Assembly: GCA_900708905.1 (NCBI GenBank)
Contig: CAADRB010000045.1
Span: 445,065-509,064, forward strand
DNA length: 64,000 nt
Origin: Hymenolepis diminuta
Taxonomy: Eukaryota; Platyhelminthes; Cestoda; Cyclophyllidea; Hymenolepididae
Reading direction: 5' to 3'
Position numbers and translations under genes: made by a program. Positions within the stretch are counted from its first letter, which is position 1. Each line of letters starts with the position of its first letter. Positions 22,901 to 34,400 of the stretch are shown here, piece after piece. Under the pieces are notes generated by a model, which was not told the DNA's origin, ran no database searches, and was given only the letters and a program-made list of their open reading frames with translations.

Positions 22901-25900
22901 AAGTTAATTTTTGAGTTCGAACGTGTATTAATTATTACTATAAGCAGCAAAAGAGGTGGGTGTTTTTAATTTCTATTTTCAGTCAATTGATTAAATATTA
23001 GAGATGTTTATCATTGATGACTTGATTAGTTATTTAAGTAATTGAAAATGTATAATAGATAACTATTTATGCTTCAAATTTTACTTCAGATAAGGACAAG
23101 AACCGAAATCAGTTTATGGTTTTTCGCTTATTTTAAAACAAATCCCATGAGGAATTCGCAAATTATTACTCTTGAAATGTATTCAGTTTAAACAAAATTG
23201 CAATATCATGTAAGATGAAAGTATGCTTACAGGACAGTAAACTCGTCGATTGCATAGGAGTAAATATCTCCCAAAATTTGTTCTCCGACATCATAAATTT
23301 AATAATTCTTACACTCTGACGATTACATTGATGAGAATAGACTTTCTTAAGTATTTCAGCTATAGGAAACTGACCACACGGAAATTCTCTTCGGTGGTTT
23401 TTTCTGATTTTCTTTATGTCATCTTTCTAGTTCTTTTTGACACCTGAGGACTCAAAAAGTTTCAGTCAAATAGTACCAAGTAAATGTTTAATAACGGCTT
23501 AAAGAAGACGTATTCTTTGTTGGAGCCTGGCTGCCGGATTTCGGAAAATCAGTCCATTGAGTAAGAAATTTATATATTTCATGAACTTCTCGTTGTATTT
23601 AAAGGAGTTTTAAGTTAGAGCTGATCTTGCTAGTGGACGCTAGTTGCAAGCACTCCCATCTCTGTCTTCTAATTCTACATTTTATTTTGATGTTAAATTT
23701 TGGATTATTTACTGAACTCAGTATAGGTCAACTTTAAATTAACATTTTAGTATAATCAAAAATTCTTAGCCTTGATTTAGCCCATCAAACGCATTCAGCT
23801 ACCTTTTTGTCTTCTTACATTGGGAACTTAATGGTGGTAACCTAGCTATCCTAGGATGGGGGTTCTGCATTTCTTGTATTTCCGTTGGCAGCTTAATACA
23901 GTTAACATTCTAGTTAGGAGAGGATGGTTCTTATCATGTACCACGACAAAGTCCGCAATTATTATCCATCCTTAGTACGGTTGGGTTTGTTTGGTAACCT
24001 AAAATTGTTGCAAATTAATTACTTTCTTCCCATTTGAATTACACACAGGCTAACATCCACCTGAGAGAGATTGCAGCGGTGTGTCCTAAATAAAAGATGA
24101 GATGAGACTTCGCAAATATTTTTACTTGGATTCATATTCATTACAGTTATAAAATTTTCTCATCTAACACTTTATCCTCTTGCATCTAGCGTTGCTACGC
24201 TAAACGATCAAAGTAAGTTTTGTGTAATAAATTTTTATTTTTATTTTATGCGTCGTTTGGTGCAACTTGCTCCAGGCAGGTATGTTAAAAAGAGACAAAA
24301 ACCGCTAATTTAAATTATTTTATAAGAATTTACTTTGGATTAAGTTGGAAATAAGTGAAAACCTATATCTCATTTGCTATACATACCCATACCCCTACGG
24401 CCCAAATATTTTAACAGGTAGGCATAATCTATGTTTCCTTTTAATTCAAATCTATAATATTTTCATCAATTAAATAAATACACTCCATTCAGTGATTGCC
24501 ATTTGTGAATTCATTTTCAATTTAAAATATTGAAATTTTCACGGAGAAACATGTGCGTTACTAGTTTAATCGGAGATTTTTTATTTTGTACCAATTTAAA
24601 AAAAATTATCAACAAACATTTAAAATAGTACTATTTACTTGCCTTTACTAATTGGATATCATTTTTTTTAAAATTCCATAAATTAATGCATCGGAACTAA
24701 CAGGACCGAGACTTGGCGTGAAACAGAGCAAATAGGGCTTAAGATAAGGAGGATTGAATGGAATTAGTGAACGAAGACGGTAATGATTGATGTTATTTTA
24801 TCTAAAATCAAATAATAATGTTTTGTTTCACCAGTGAACAGTGTTTAAAATTTCTCACTTTGTTATCTAATCCATAGATTTCCAAGTAATATTGCATCTT
24901 CATGATATTCGACGCCCATTTTCTAAAAGATTATTGTCCGAGCACTCTCCAAATATTCAGATAGCAGTTATTTGATACTGGCTAAATTATCTTTAATATG
25001 CTTGACTCATAAAATTCAGATAAGATATAAAAGCTTTCTCATCAAAATAAATGATTGCAACATTTAACTAATGCTAATTAACCTTATAACTATCAGTAAG
25101 TCAAATAAAAGTTTTCAGTATTAATGCTATTAATGAAGAAGTTACATCTTTTTTAGTCCTTCTAACTGCAATAAGATCCATTATTGCCTATTATAAGGTA
25201 CGATTTGGACTGAGGGAAGTAGAGTCTTTAATGAACGGAATGAAATGAAAAATAAGGACATTTCTTTCTTGATAAGTTGAATCCTTCATAAACTTCGGTT
25301 GAGAAGCATTAAAATCAGGGTATCGTTTACTGGCATTCTAAACGGCTAGAAGGATTGCTTAAACATCCCTCTCTTCGAATGAGATGCAAGTAGCTACTTT
25401 GTAGGTTTAAAAGAAAAGCACCGCGTTAGCTGAAATCAGATGAGTTGAATGATTACTACCTTGTGCCAATTTATGGTGCTTCGGATTAACATAACCATAT
25501 TTATTAACCACAACCGATGTGTTGCAGCATTTACGAATTTCAGCATGAATTGGTTAGTTGGATGCTCTAAAACAGAATACGTTATTGGCCATTCACCTTA
25601 ACTCAGATCACTACACTGGTATAAGTAGTGCAGAGGCATACAAAGGTATATACGAGCGTAGAAGATTGAACCGATTTTATGTTGTGATTTAAATAAGAAA
25701 AAATTTATTTAATGGAGATCAAAACCAAAAGATGATTCGTCAACTAGTAAACTCATTTGCTCAGTAAATGGGCTCTACAGATTAATGAATGACTGAAAAA
25801 TCGCTCCATATAAAGTCATTCAGTTCAACCATAAAAAGAAAAGATTATGATAAAATGAGACAAGTCTCATCGCATTTTATCTCTAAATAGGAAACGGTAA

Positions 25901-26560
25901 CGTAAATATAAGTTGAATTTGTCATTATTGATTAGCTGATTTTAGGATTGTTTTAAAATGGGGATACCCATTTGTTTGTAAATCTTTAAATCGCATAAAT
26001 ATTATTTTATTTAATTTGTCTAACTTTAGATAATTATTTTCAAGTCAATGAAATTTATTAGCATCATTTAAACTCATTTTGTTACTATATTTTACAGTGA
26101 CATTAAGATAAGACAGCAATTACTAAGACAATACCATATATTTAGTCCTTCTCGGATTTTGAACGCATTTTTCTGATAGTATTTGTCAGTTAATTATCTT
26201 AGAGGGAATGAGAAAATATGGTTTATCCTAGATTCGATTATAGAATTAGATCACCCACTAATTATTCATTTCCTCAAGAGTTCCTTCTTATTTCCAAAAC
26301 GGTTTGACTGCTATTTAAAAGTATATATAAACAATGCATTTTTAAATCTGATTTATTCATATTTACCACTACTAATTCCTTTTTTCCAATGTTAAGGACA
26401 GATATCTTTACACTATATCTTATTTGTTGCTATATTTTCAAGCGAGGAAAAGGAAAGAAACAAAAAAAATAATAAAACTGTACTATTTCTTAATTTGGTC
26501 AAGAAGCATTTTGAAAATGGCGCGACATGGATGAATGAACAAGACGGCTGATTCGATTCA
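19986..26560. other. Intergenic region, no clear gene
   Basis: AT-rich sequence with scattered short ORFs. The one stretch with protein-like splice-compatible exons is 22276-22558. I searched by eye for an L27 domain or a GLGF-type PDZ loop on the + strand, since the missing 5' exons of the MPDZ gene should lie here or closer to 28 kb, and found none. Confidence 0.45.
22276..22558 (+). pseudogene. Possible gene remnant, two phase-matched exons
   Basis: Segment 22276-22357 (acceptor ATTAATCAG, donor GTAAGC) reads TGNEFDNEGCCIKTWDPPS and so on. It joins in phase to a second segment beginning after the AG at 22429-22430 (QEDGTFLATARVRTVETHAW), which ends at a TAG at about 22517 followed by a second stop. 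A third open piece after TTTTGCAG at 22624 reads SPAEIDANGQPEDHP. No start exon fits in phase: a candidate ATG at 21979 with donor at 21999 is out of phase. I do not recognise the protein. It may be a decayed gene or chance. Confidence 0.25.
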
Positions 26561-26660
26561 TTTGTGAGCCAATCAGACAGCGATTTTGGCCATGTAGTTA
26601 TTGGCCAGAGATGCAGCGCAGGCAGGAACGTAACGCTTGCATTTGATTGGATTACCGCAA
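26561..26660 (+). promoter_or_regulatory. CCAAT-box cluster, candidate promoter of the MPDZ gene
   Basis: Within 90 bp there is a forward CCAAT (26569-26573) and two inverted ones (26600-26604, 26646-26650), in a locally GC- and CpG-richer patch of an otherwise AT-rich region. It lies 250-330 bp upstream of the ATG-plus-donor at 26896. Promoter function is inference from motif spacing and position only. Confidence 0.3.
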
Positions 26661-26898
26661 ATTTTCAGTTAGTTTGCCTTTTGTTGCCAATTTTGCCCTT
26701 CACTCTAACTCCATTACCTCTGCATTCTGTCCCTTCTCCTGATTTATGGATTTATTTCTAATGCTGTGATTGTATTCGCCCCTAGAACATTAAATTTTGG
26801 ATATAATTTCGATGGGATTTCAAAAGATCAAGATTTTTATGCACTCTTCTTTCGGATTAGAAATAAATGGCAACCTACCTTGAAGAAACTCTGCAATG
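26661..26898 (+). other. Candidate short first exon of the MPDZ gene (ATG then donor)
   Basis: An in-frame TGA at 26881-26883 is followed by ATG at 26896-26898, and the next bases are a donor, GTAAGAATG. Splicing to the acceptor at 28311 would put Met directly in phase before [10 protein letters not shown]. The exon's 5' limit is unknown. This would give a protein starting at the PDZ2-equivalent. Supported only by motif, phase and the CCAAT cluster upstream. Confidence 0.3.
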
Positions 26899-28029
26899 GT
26901 AAGAATGTATACCGTATATTTTTTGATATTTTGATTCCATTTACTTTATACATGCTCTCAGTCGTTTACAGTTTAAATATCTTTTTTGAATGTCAAATAT
27001 ACGAACTTCGTGGTATTTTGGGAATGATGATTAAAAGTATTTAAATTTTTACCATTAAAAGCATTATTAAAATCACATATCTAGTCTGAAACTACTGCAA
27101 AGGGGTTAACAAAGCCTCAGTTTTAATGGAATTATTTTACCGGAAAAATGTAAATTTAATCATTTTTCCTTGTACAAACGGTTATTTGAAGCTCTCGATG
27201 GAAAAATAATGCTTGTTATTTATTATTTAAAAAGTAATTACATTTTAAATGAATTATACCCACCACGATTAAACGAGTTTGAAGCTAGTATATATGTGAT
27301 AATGAAGAAATAAAACTTAATTTTACATTTATTCACGTAACTTTGTTTTAAAGGTTCCGTGTATTTAACTGAAATGGCATTGATTCCTTCAATTTCCCCA
27401 AAAGGAAACAGATTCCGATCGGCAGTGTAGATACGAAAGAATGACGAAATTTTTGATTCGCCTCCTTACACAATTCCAATCCAATGTTGAAAGGGCATAG
27501 ATTTGGATTTAAATAGATGTAAACTGCATAATTATCTCACACGGCAATGTACAAAATGCAATTATTCTTTGTTTGAAAAGTCTGAACACAAGGAACAACA
27601 TGGGTTAGGGGAAGGGAATTGAACAGATGCAGAAATTAAAGTAGGAGTATCAAAAAGGTCTTACTAATTTCAATCATGGGTTTAGGTTATACGGTTTTTG
27701 CTTCTCGGATATAGTCCACTACTTCAGGTTCTGTTATTTCTAAGTTCACATTTAAGGATATGGGGTCTAGATCTTTTTGGCCGGTTTATTAATTTAAACA
27801 ATTTTTCAATCACCTCTGACGCATTTTCTAATAATATTAGCAAAACGGTAGCAGAGTGGCAAAGCTAACCAGATTTTAATTTCGCTGTTCTCACTAGAGT
27901 TTCTGATGGTTTACTGTATTCGTTTCGAGTGAGTATCTATTTAAAGCTTCATTTACTCTAAGCTAGCTCATTGGTCCTCTATGAGATGTTTTATCAATAC
28001 CTGATAAACTCATGTTTTGCCACTCTTCT

Positions 28030-28085
28030 TCTTAGCCAGAGTAGCCAGTGCGGTTGGCCATGCCCATTAATGGATGTGCACAAGT
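28030..28085. repeat. SINE-like fragment
   Basis: CCAGTGCGGTTGGCCATG followed by GGATGTGCAC resembles 48319-48352 (CCAGTACGGTTGACCGTT then ATGTGTGCAC), so it may be an internal piece of the same tRNA-derived repeat. Short and weak. Confidence 0.25.
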
Positions 28086-28311
28086 ACATTCTACCAAAGT
28101 AATTGGAAGTAGTTAATGAACAAAGCCTTATTATTCAAAAAATATTATTTCTTATTTAGCGGTAGACAAATGTGGAATTATATATGTCATGTAAAATATA
28201 TCCAATTAATTAGTTAAATTCCTTTAATTTAAATGGCGTCATATAAGGTTATAAAAATGAAATAAAAATATTATCGCATATTTTATTTTATTTTTGCTCT
28301 TTGCAATTCAG

Positions 28312-28449
28312 CTCAACTCTGAATGGTCTGAAGTAGAACTTATATGCCTCCAGAACGATTTGAATAACGGTCTCGGATTTGGTCTCCTTGGCAACAAAAC
28401 CACTGGAGTACTCGTGCGAAACATTGTTCCAGGTGGAAGCGCTGACTTA
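28312..28449 (+). CDS. MPDZ: MPDZ exon a: first half of PDZ2-equivalent
   Basis: Acceptor GCAATTCAG at 28311, phase 0, 46 codons, donor GTATGT at 28450. The carboxylate-binding loop is [28 protein letters not shown] is strikingly like human MPDZ PDZ2. First recognisable exon of the gene; no Met in it. Confidence 0.85.
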
Positions 28450-31400
28450 GTATGTAATAAGTTTACCTATCTAATAATTTGCAAAACTGCTGAGCCTTAG
28501 CAAAATAGCCATCAAAGAATTGGTCATGTTTTCTAAATACCTATTAACATTTTATTTCTACTGCTCGCAGATCTTAGGTCACATCGAATAACGATTTCCT
28601 ATTTGTGAAAGCGGGAATTGCACCACCAACATTTTTTAAATTCTAGTGATTCCACTGGTACGCTTTTTTATTTTAAAATGCCCAATTAAGAAACCAAACA
28701 CAAATGCAAATCCATCAAGGACACCTCTAATCCAATTGCCTTCAAATCTATCCGACTTAAACACTCTTAAATATCTAAAGCGAAAAGGATGAAGAGACAC
28801 CGATAGTAAGCGAAACTTTTCACCCTTTCAAGCTTTCGCTTTTAACTTTTCTCTCTACTTAATAAATATATCATTTGAAGATCTGCATCTCCCTATCTAG
28901 CCCTTATTTTAATTGCGAAAACTTAGTCTATTCTCTTGTTATAACATAACTGATTAGAAGTCTCGGTAGTAATCTCGCAGAACGTATCAGGGTTCAATAC
29001 TTGTTTTATTTCAGTTTTCTCCTAATAAATTATAAGCCGCAAGCATGTTAGAAGTGGCTCGCAACCTTGCTTGTGACTAGCTTCTCAGTCTTCTTCGAAA
29101 AAGGCACTGTCTGAATGTTGGGCAGACAATGATAGTACCACCAAGGAATTTGTTCAATGTCTCGTCATTACGAATGACTGCCTACTCTCGCCATTTGTAA
29201 TCTTTATGCTTCTTGGTCTCTAATCCCATCTTTGATATATCTTATAGACTTAATGTCTATTCATATTTACATGCCTTATACCTATTATGTGCCTTAATAA
29301 AGATCTTTTTAGACCACGCTACAAACAAAATCATCCCTGCATGAGAAACGATTGTAATTCTCATTATTACTCAATTGCTACGTTCATTGTTTGGTATCTG
29401 AGCAAAAACTGAGAACTGGTTTTGTAAATTGATGTTGCCTAAAATTTTCGATGACATCATTTAAAATGAATTGAAAGACTTAAAACATTTTAAATGAAAT
29501 TTATTCCCAGCATTTCGCTGTACACTTTAAATGATTAATCGGCAAGCTTTAAAAAGAAAAGTTTTTCAGGGCGGTTCATTATAAAACCCTGCTCTTTAAG
29601 GGCGCATCTCATTTGTCTAATTTATTTATACTGAAAATCCATTTTTATATTTCATAATTATTTGTCTATCCATAACATTTGCAGAGCAATGCAAAAAACT
29701 TTAATTATTACTTAATATAAAAAACAAAATTTTCCCATTCCTCATATGCGAATGTGATTTCTAAGCAATATAAATATTTAAAAACTGGCTCTTCAGGCTT
29801 TTCTACAGACTTAGAAGTATCACTATTAATTTAGTAATGAAATAGAAGTCCTGAAACAGAAAATGTATCGCTAAACGACCTTACCTTCAGTGTACTAATT
29901 TGAATGGATGCGGAAAAATGTTAAACCTTGTGACAATATGGGAATAAATTTCCTCTATGAGCTAAATATAAAATATTTTAGTCTATTTTTATATCTTAAT
30001 AGAAGTGTTAATGAGCTAAGTTTTTCGAGCAAATCTTTTGTTATAATTTTTATATAAGCTAAGGCTTGACCACGTCAGTAGCCACGATTCTAGACAAATT
30101 GATTTCTGCTTTATGGCCATAACAGCTAATCGATCTGATTTATGTCTAAAAAGAGGCAGTTTGCGAGATGATATTTCCCCTTTGAGTATCGCAATAGCAT
30201 TGATACAATTGCGAAACCTGATTTTCATTATGAACAAAGTAATTTATTAATCTGGCGTTTTATAAATACCACGGTGTGATTTATACCAAAATTTTAAATT
30301 TAAAATAAATTCAGTTTACTATTGTTAATCTGACAAATATCACATACCCTCGAGGTAATGCTTTATTTTAAAGCTTTATAATAAAAAGAACTTCTACTCA
30401 CGTTGTGTTAATGGATACAGATCTTTCTAACGTAGCAATGTTTTTTTCAACCAACAAAATATCGTCACATCCTATTTTATAAATCAAATCTGTCAATTTA
30501 AAAAATTGCAATATTATTTCCTTTATAATTAAAAAATTAGAGTCATAGTACTTTCATAATGCTTTTGGATTAAAAATTCATCTATTAAATGTTTAATGTA
30601 ATGCAAAACAAAAAAAATCCGTTTGACGATTCTTAAGGCGAAATTAAATTCATTTCAGATATTAAATGTTATATTAATATTAAATAAAAATGTACAACTA
30701 TGCCCTAATATAATAGACTTTATGAAATGAAAATTAATAAATAATAAATCATTATCACAGTTTACTTTGACTAAATTCTGTGTATTAGCATTATCCGGCT
30801 ATCATATCCATTACAAGATATACGTAGTGGTAAGATATGACGAACCATTCGAATTAGTCAAATGGCCACTTATCTTTTATTTATTAAGGTGTAAGTCATC
30901 CGGGAATTAAGGGAAATATAGGCTATTTGGAATTTCAGGATGTGAACTTGAGCCGTTAAGTATCTGTATACGAAAGTCAAATGAACCATGACCCCTTTGA
31001 TACTCCGATTCTTAGCTCTGGCTTATTCCGAACTTAACTCTCCCCTCCTGAACTGCTTTTTAGACTAACTGTTTCTGGTGTTTTGGAGCTTTCTTATGAT
31101 AAAAATGGTAAAATAATTCTAAATATATTATATCAAGTCGATAATATTTTGATTTCTCATAGTTATGAAGATATAGATTTAATCAATTACATCATAATTA
31201 AATAAAATAGATAAATTATCAAACCCCCTACCTTTGATGATTAAATTATTTCAAATATTGAATTAAACTAAGTAAAACTCGAAAATCAGTTATAATTTTA
31301 ATAAATGCGCATAAAACGTAATTTGCCAATTTAATTATATATAAATCAACATCTTGAGAAGATGTAGATTTGTATGAGAAGATCTTCGCTATCAGTAGGC

Positions 31401-34400
31401 CAAATTTAGCTGAGAATATTGCAATTTTGCATATGAATTTCTTTAAGATCTTTAATAGAGGTCAGAATTTAGTATCTTTCCTAGCAGTGAAACAGAAATC
31501 TAAATTTTTATTAAATGGAGGGATCTAAAAGAAAAAGAGGCATCCTGAGGCAGGAACAAAGAAACACTTTAAAAAAGGAATGGTGAATGTTGATGGTGTA
31601 GAAATTAATAATATTACTTGAAACATTAAATAGCTTTTTTAACATCTTATTCGATAAGTTGTCCTCATTTTACTTTGAAGTCATCTCACTTTATCTTGAT
31701 CAAATTTTCAAATGCTCGGACTCCAGGGCCTATTCCTTATTTTTTGAGCTAACATGCTTGTCTACAACATACAGATATGAATGACCAGTATATCGATTTA
31801 AGAAGTCATTATTCTTTTATCTAAGGGTAGCTAATTAATACGCTCTGAAGTATTTCTTGGCTTAGAACTTCAGTATTAGCATGAGGAAAACAGTACCATG
31901 AAAGTCAGAGTTGTTTTAAGTGCTTTGTGAAATTAAGTCCTTCAATCGCCAGACAAACCTCAGCTGAATTTTTTTCCCTAGGGGGGAAATCTGCACCCTG
32001 GTGACCTAATACTACGTGTTGGAGAGGTTTCAACCCGAGGTCTAGGTCCAGATCAAGTCGCTCGACTTCTTCGTCAAACCGCTGTCGCTAACTACAATCT
32101 TGGCGCGGCTTCAGCTGATACAACCTCAAGTATAAGCTCAACCTCGACTGCAACTACGTCAACCAATATGTCCACCGCACCGCCTGTTAGCCTATTGGTA
32201 GCTCGCCCTGCTCAAGGTAGCCCATCTGCTTTAGCCAATGTATTTGAAAAACAAAGCCAACAAGTTCGGACTAGACAACCACTCGGTCCACTCTGGTAAA
32301 TGATGCACAAATATAATTTTAAATATTTATTTCTAATAGTGTCTCCATCGTAAGGATATATAAGTTGTTGAATATTCATGATTTTAGCCATTCGACAACA
32401 TCTCTTAATCGGAAAATACATTATGTTTACTTACCTAAAAATTAATAAAAGATTTACAAGATACCTGCCCAATCAATTTAATTTCAAATTTGAAATTTAA
32501 AAACTTCCTGTAAAACATTCGTATTCTTTTAACAGTGACGTTTAGTCAGATTAATATTCTTTTATCTAATCGAAATAATTAACTATCTCTAAGATCTTAT
32601 GGCATTCATTTATGCTTTCTACCTCCTCTAAAATATTCCTCAGCTTTTACCTATTCTGGACTATTTTAAATCATCTTAAAATTTTCAAAGAACAAGACTC
32701 CTATACATTTTTTTAAAGTAGACCATATTATTTGAACGATTTTATAAATAAAAAAGTTTTTAATTATTGCAAAAACATAAACTTCTGGTAATTTCTACTC
32801 TCTCAATTAGGAGAAGCTCTATTTGTGTAAAAAATAAGTAATTTTATTTTGCCTAATTTCCAAAAAGAAGCAATTTTATTGTCTGAGAAGCGTGTTCGCT
32901 CACATCGAAATCCAAAATTCAGTAGGAGGAAAGTGAGTAAAATATATGATAGTTAGATGGCACTTTACAAACTAATGTAATCTTACCTTAAATTAGCAAA
33001 AGGAAAGAATTTACTTATGATAAATGTAAGATCCATCCAAAACGCCCCTGTTTAGAGAATGCACACAAAATTTTTAAATCGTTATTTTAATTAATTATTC
33101 TAATCTTTTGTTTAATTTTCTAAGGACGTTAACTTTTTTTTCTTTCTTTAGTTCATTATGCTCATAGATTCAATAACTTAAAATGGCTCGAAAATGCAAA
33201 AGTAGGATTTCCGAAGTCACAAAATGGAAAGTAGGCGTAGATTTTTTGAGTTCGGTTATTCCTTTAAAATGCCTAAATTTTAATTGCATTTATTGATACG
33301 CTCTTTTTCTTTACCAGAGATATTTGATAAATCCTCCACAATTTCAATTTGACAAGTATTGCATAGATTAAATAATGATTCAGTAGCATTATGTTAAGAT
33401 TTTCTAAAATTATTGGCCACATAAAAAAATTTATGCACGGCAAATGATACTTGTAAAACTCCTGAGAAATGAATTATTTCATGCGAACTATATTGAAGTA
33501 TTGTGCATCGCTGAAAAAGTGACTGAGAAGTGTTACACACTTAATAGCATGTTCTGCCTTCATCAGTTTTTGGCTTTAAAATTTATTCTTAATTTTATTC
33601 CTTTGTTTTCTAATCAATCATCGTTTCATCCTTTTTATATAACAGAAAATGAAAGTGCTAAACGTCGTAATCAGTCTTCTCGGAACCGAGTTATACTTTC
33701 TTTTAAATATAAGGATTATGGATCGTTATTAATATTGCTTTTATAGAGATTACGTAAATTACATCTAACTCGAATGAAAAAGAATAATAATTTGCAGCCT
33801 TTGACGAAATCAGACAAAATTTCCATAATTTGATATAACACTCCACATTTTTTATTCCAAAATATGAGTTTCAAATGCCTCTAGTAATAACAAGCATTGA
33901 TAAAATATTAGGTTGGTATAAATTTTCAGCATTTATGGGGAATTTTATCGAGTGTTTTACAATTGGCTTTGTTACTTTTCATAAATGCAGGGTATTTAAT
34001 CTTCTCGAGCTAGAACATTCCTTGTTAAATGATTGCTATCCAGTTAGGGTGCTGACGCCAATTTCGAACCCAGTTAATTCAGTCAAAGTTTGCATCGGGA
34101 AAGCTTTCACCGTAGCATTAATAAATATATAGAAAGTAAACTTTGAGAATTTTGCCTTTAAAAATTTTCAGATTGTGTTGGTGCTACATCATCTCTAACC
34201 TAGCTTCACATAACAATTCACTGCAGGCTAATGTTTGTGGAGTGCACAATTCTTTTAAGACTGACCAAAGGAATCTCGCGCGTGCTTGAACATTCTGGAA
34301 AGTGCGCACGTAGCTAGCAAGCGCGGATGTACGTGCAGAGATCTCTACAACCAATCAGCGATCAATGTTCCTGCAGCGTAGCGTTTATTGTATTTAATGA

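Noticed and set aside
26564..27044. ORFs of 65 and 92 codons as protein genes
   Set aside because: No domain, biased composition; the region is better explained as promoter-like sequence and a possible 5' exon end.
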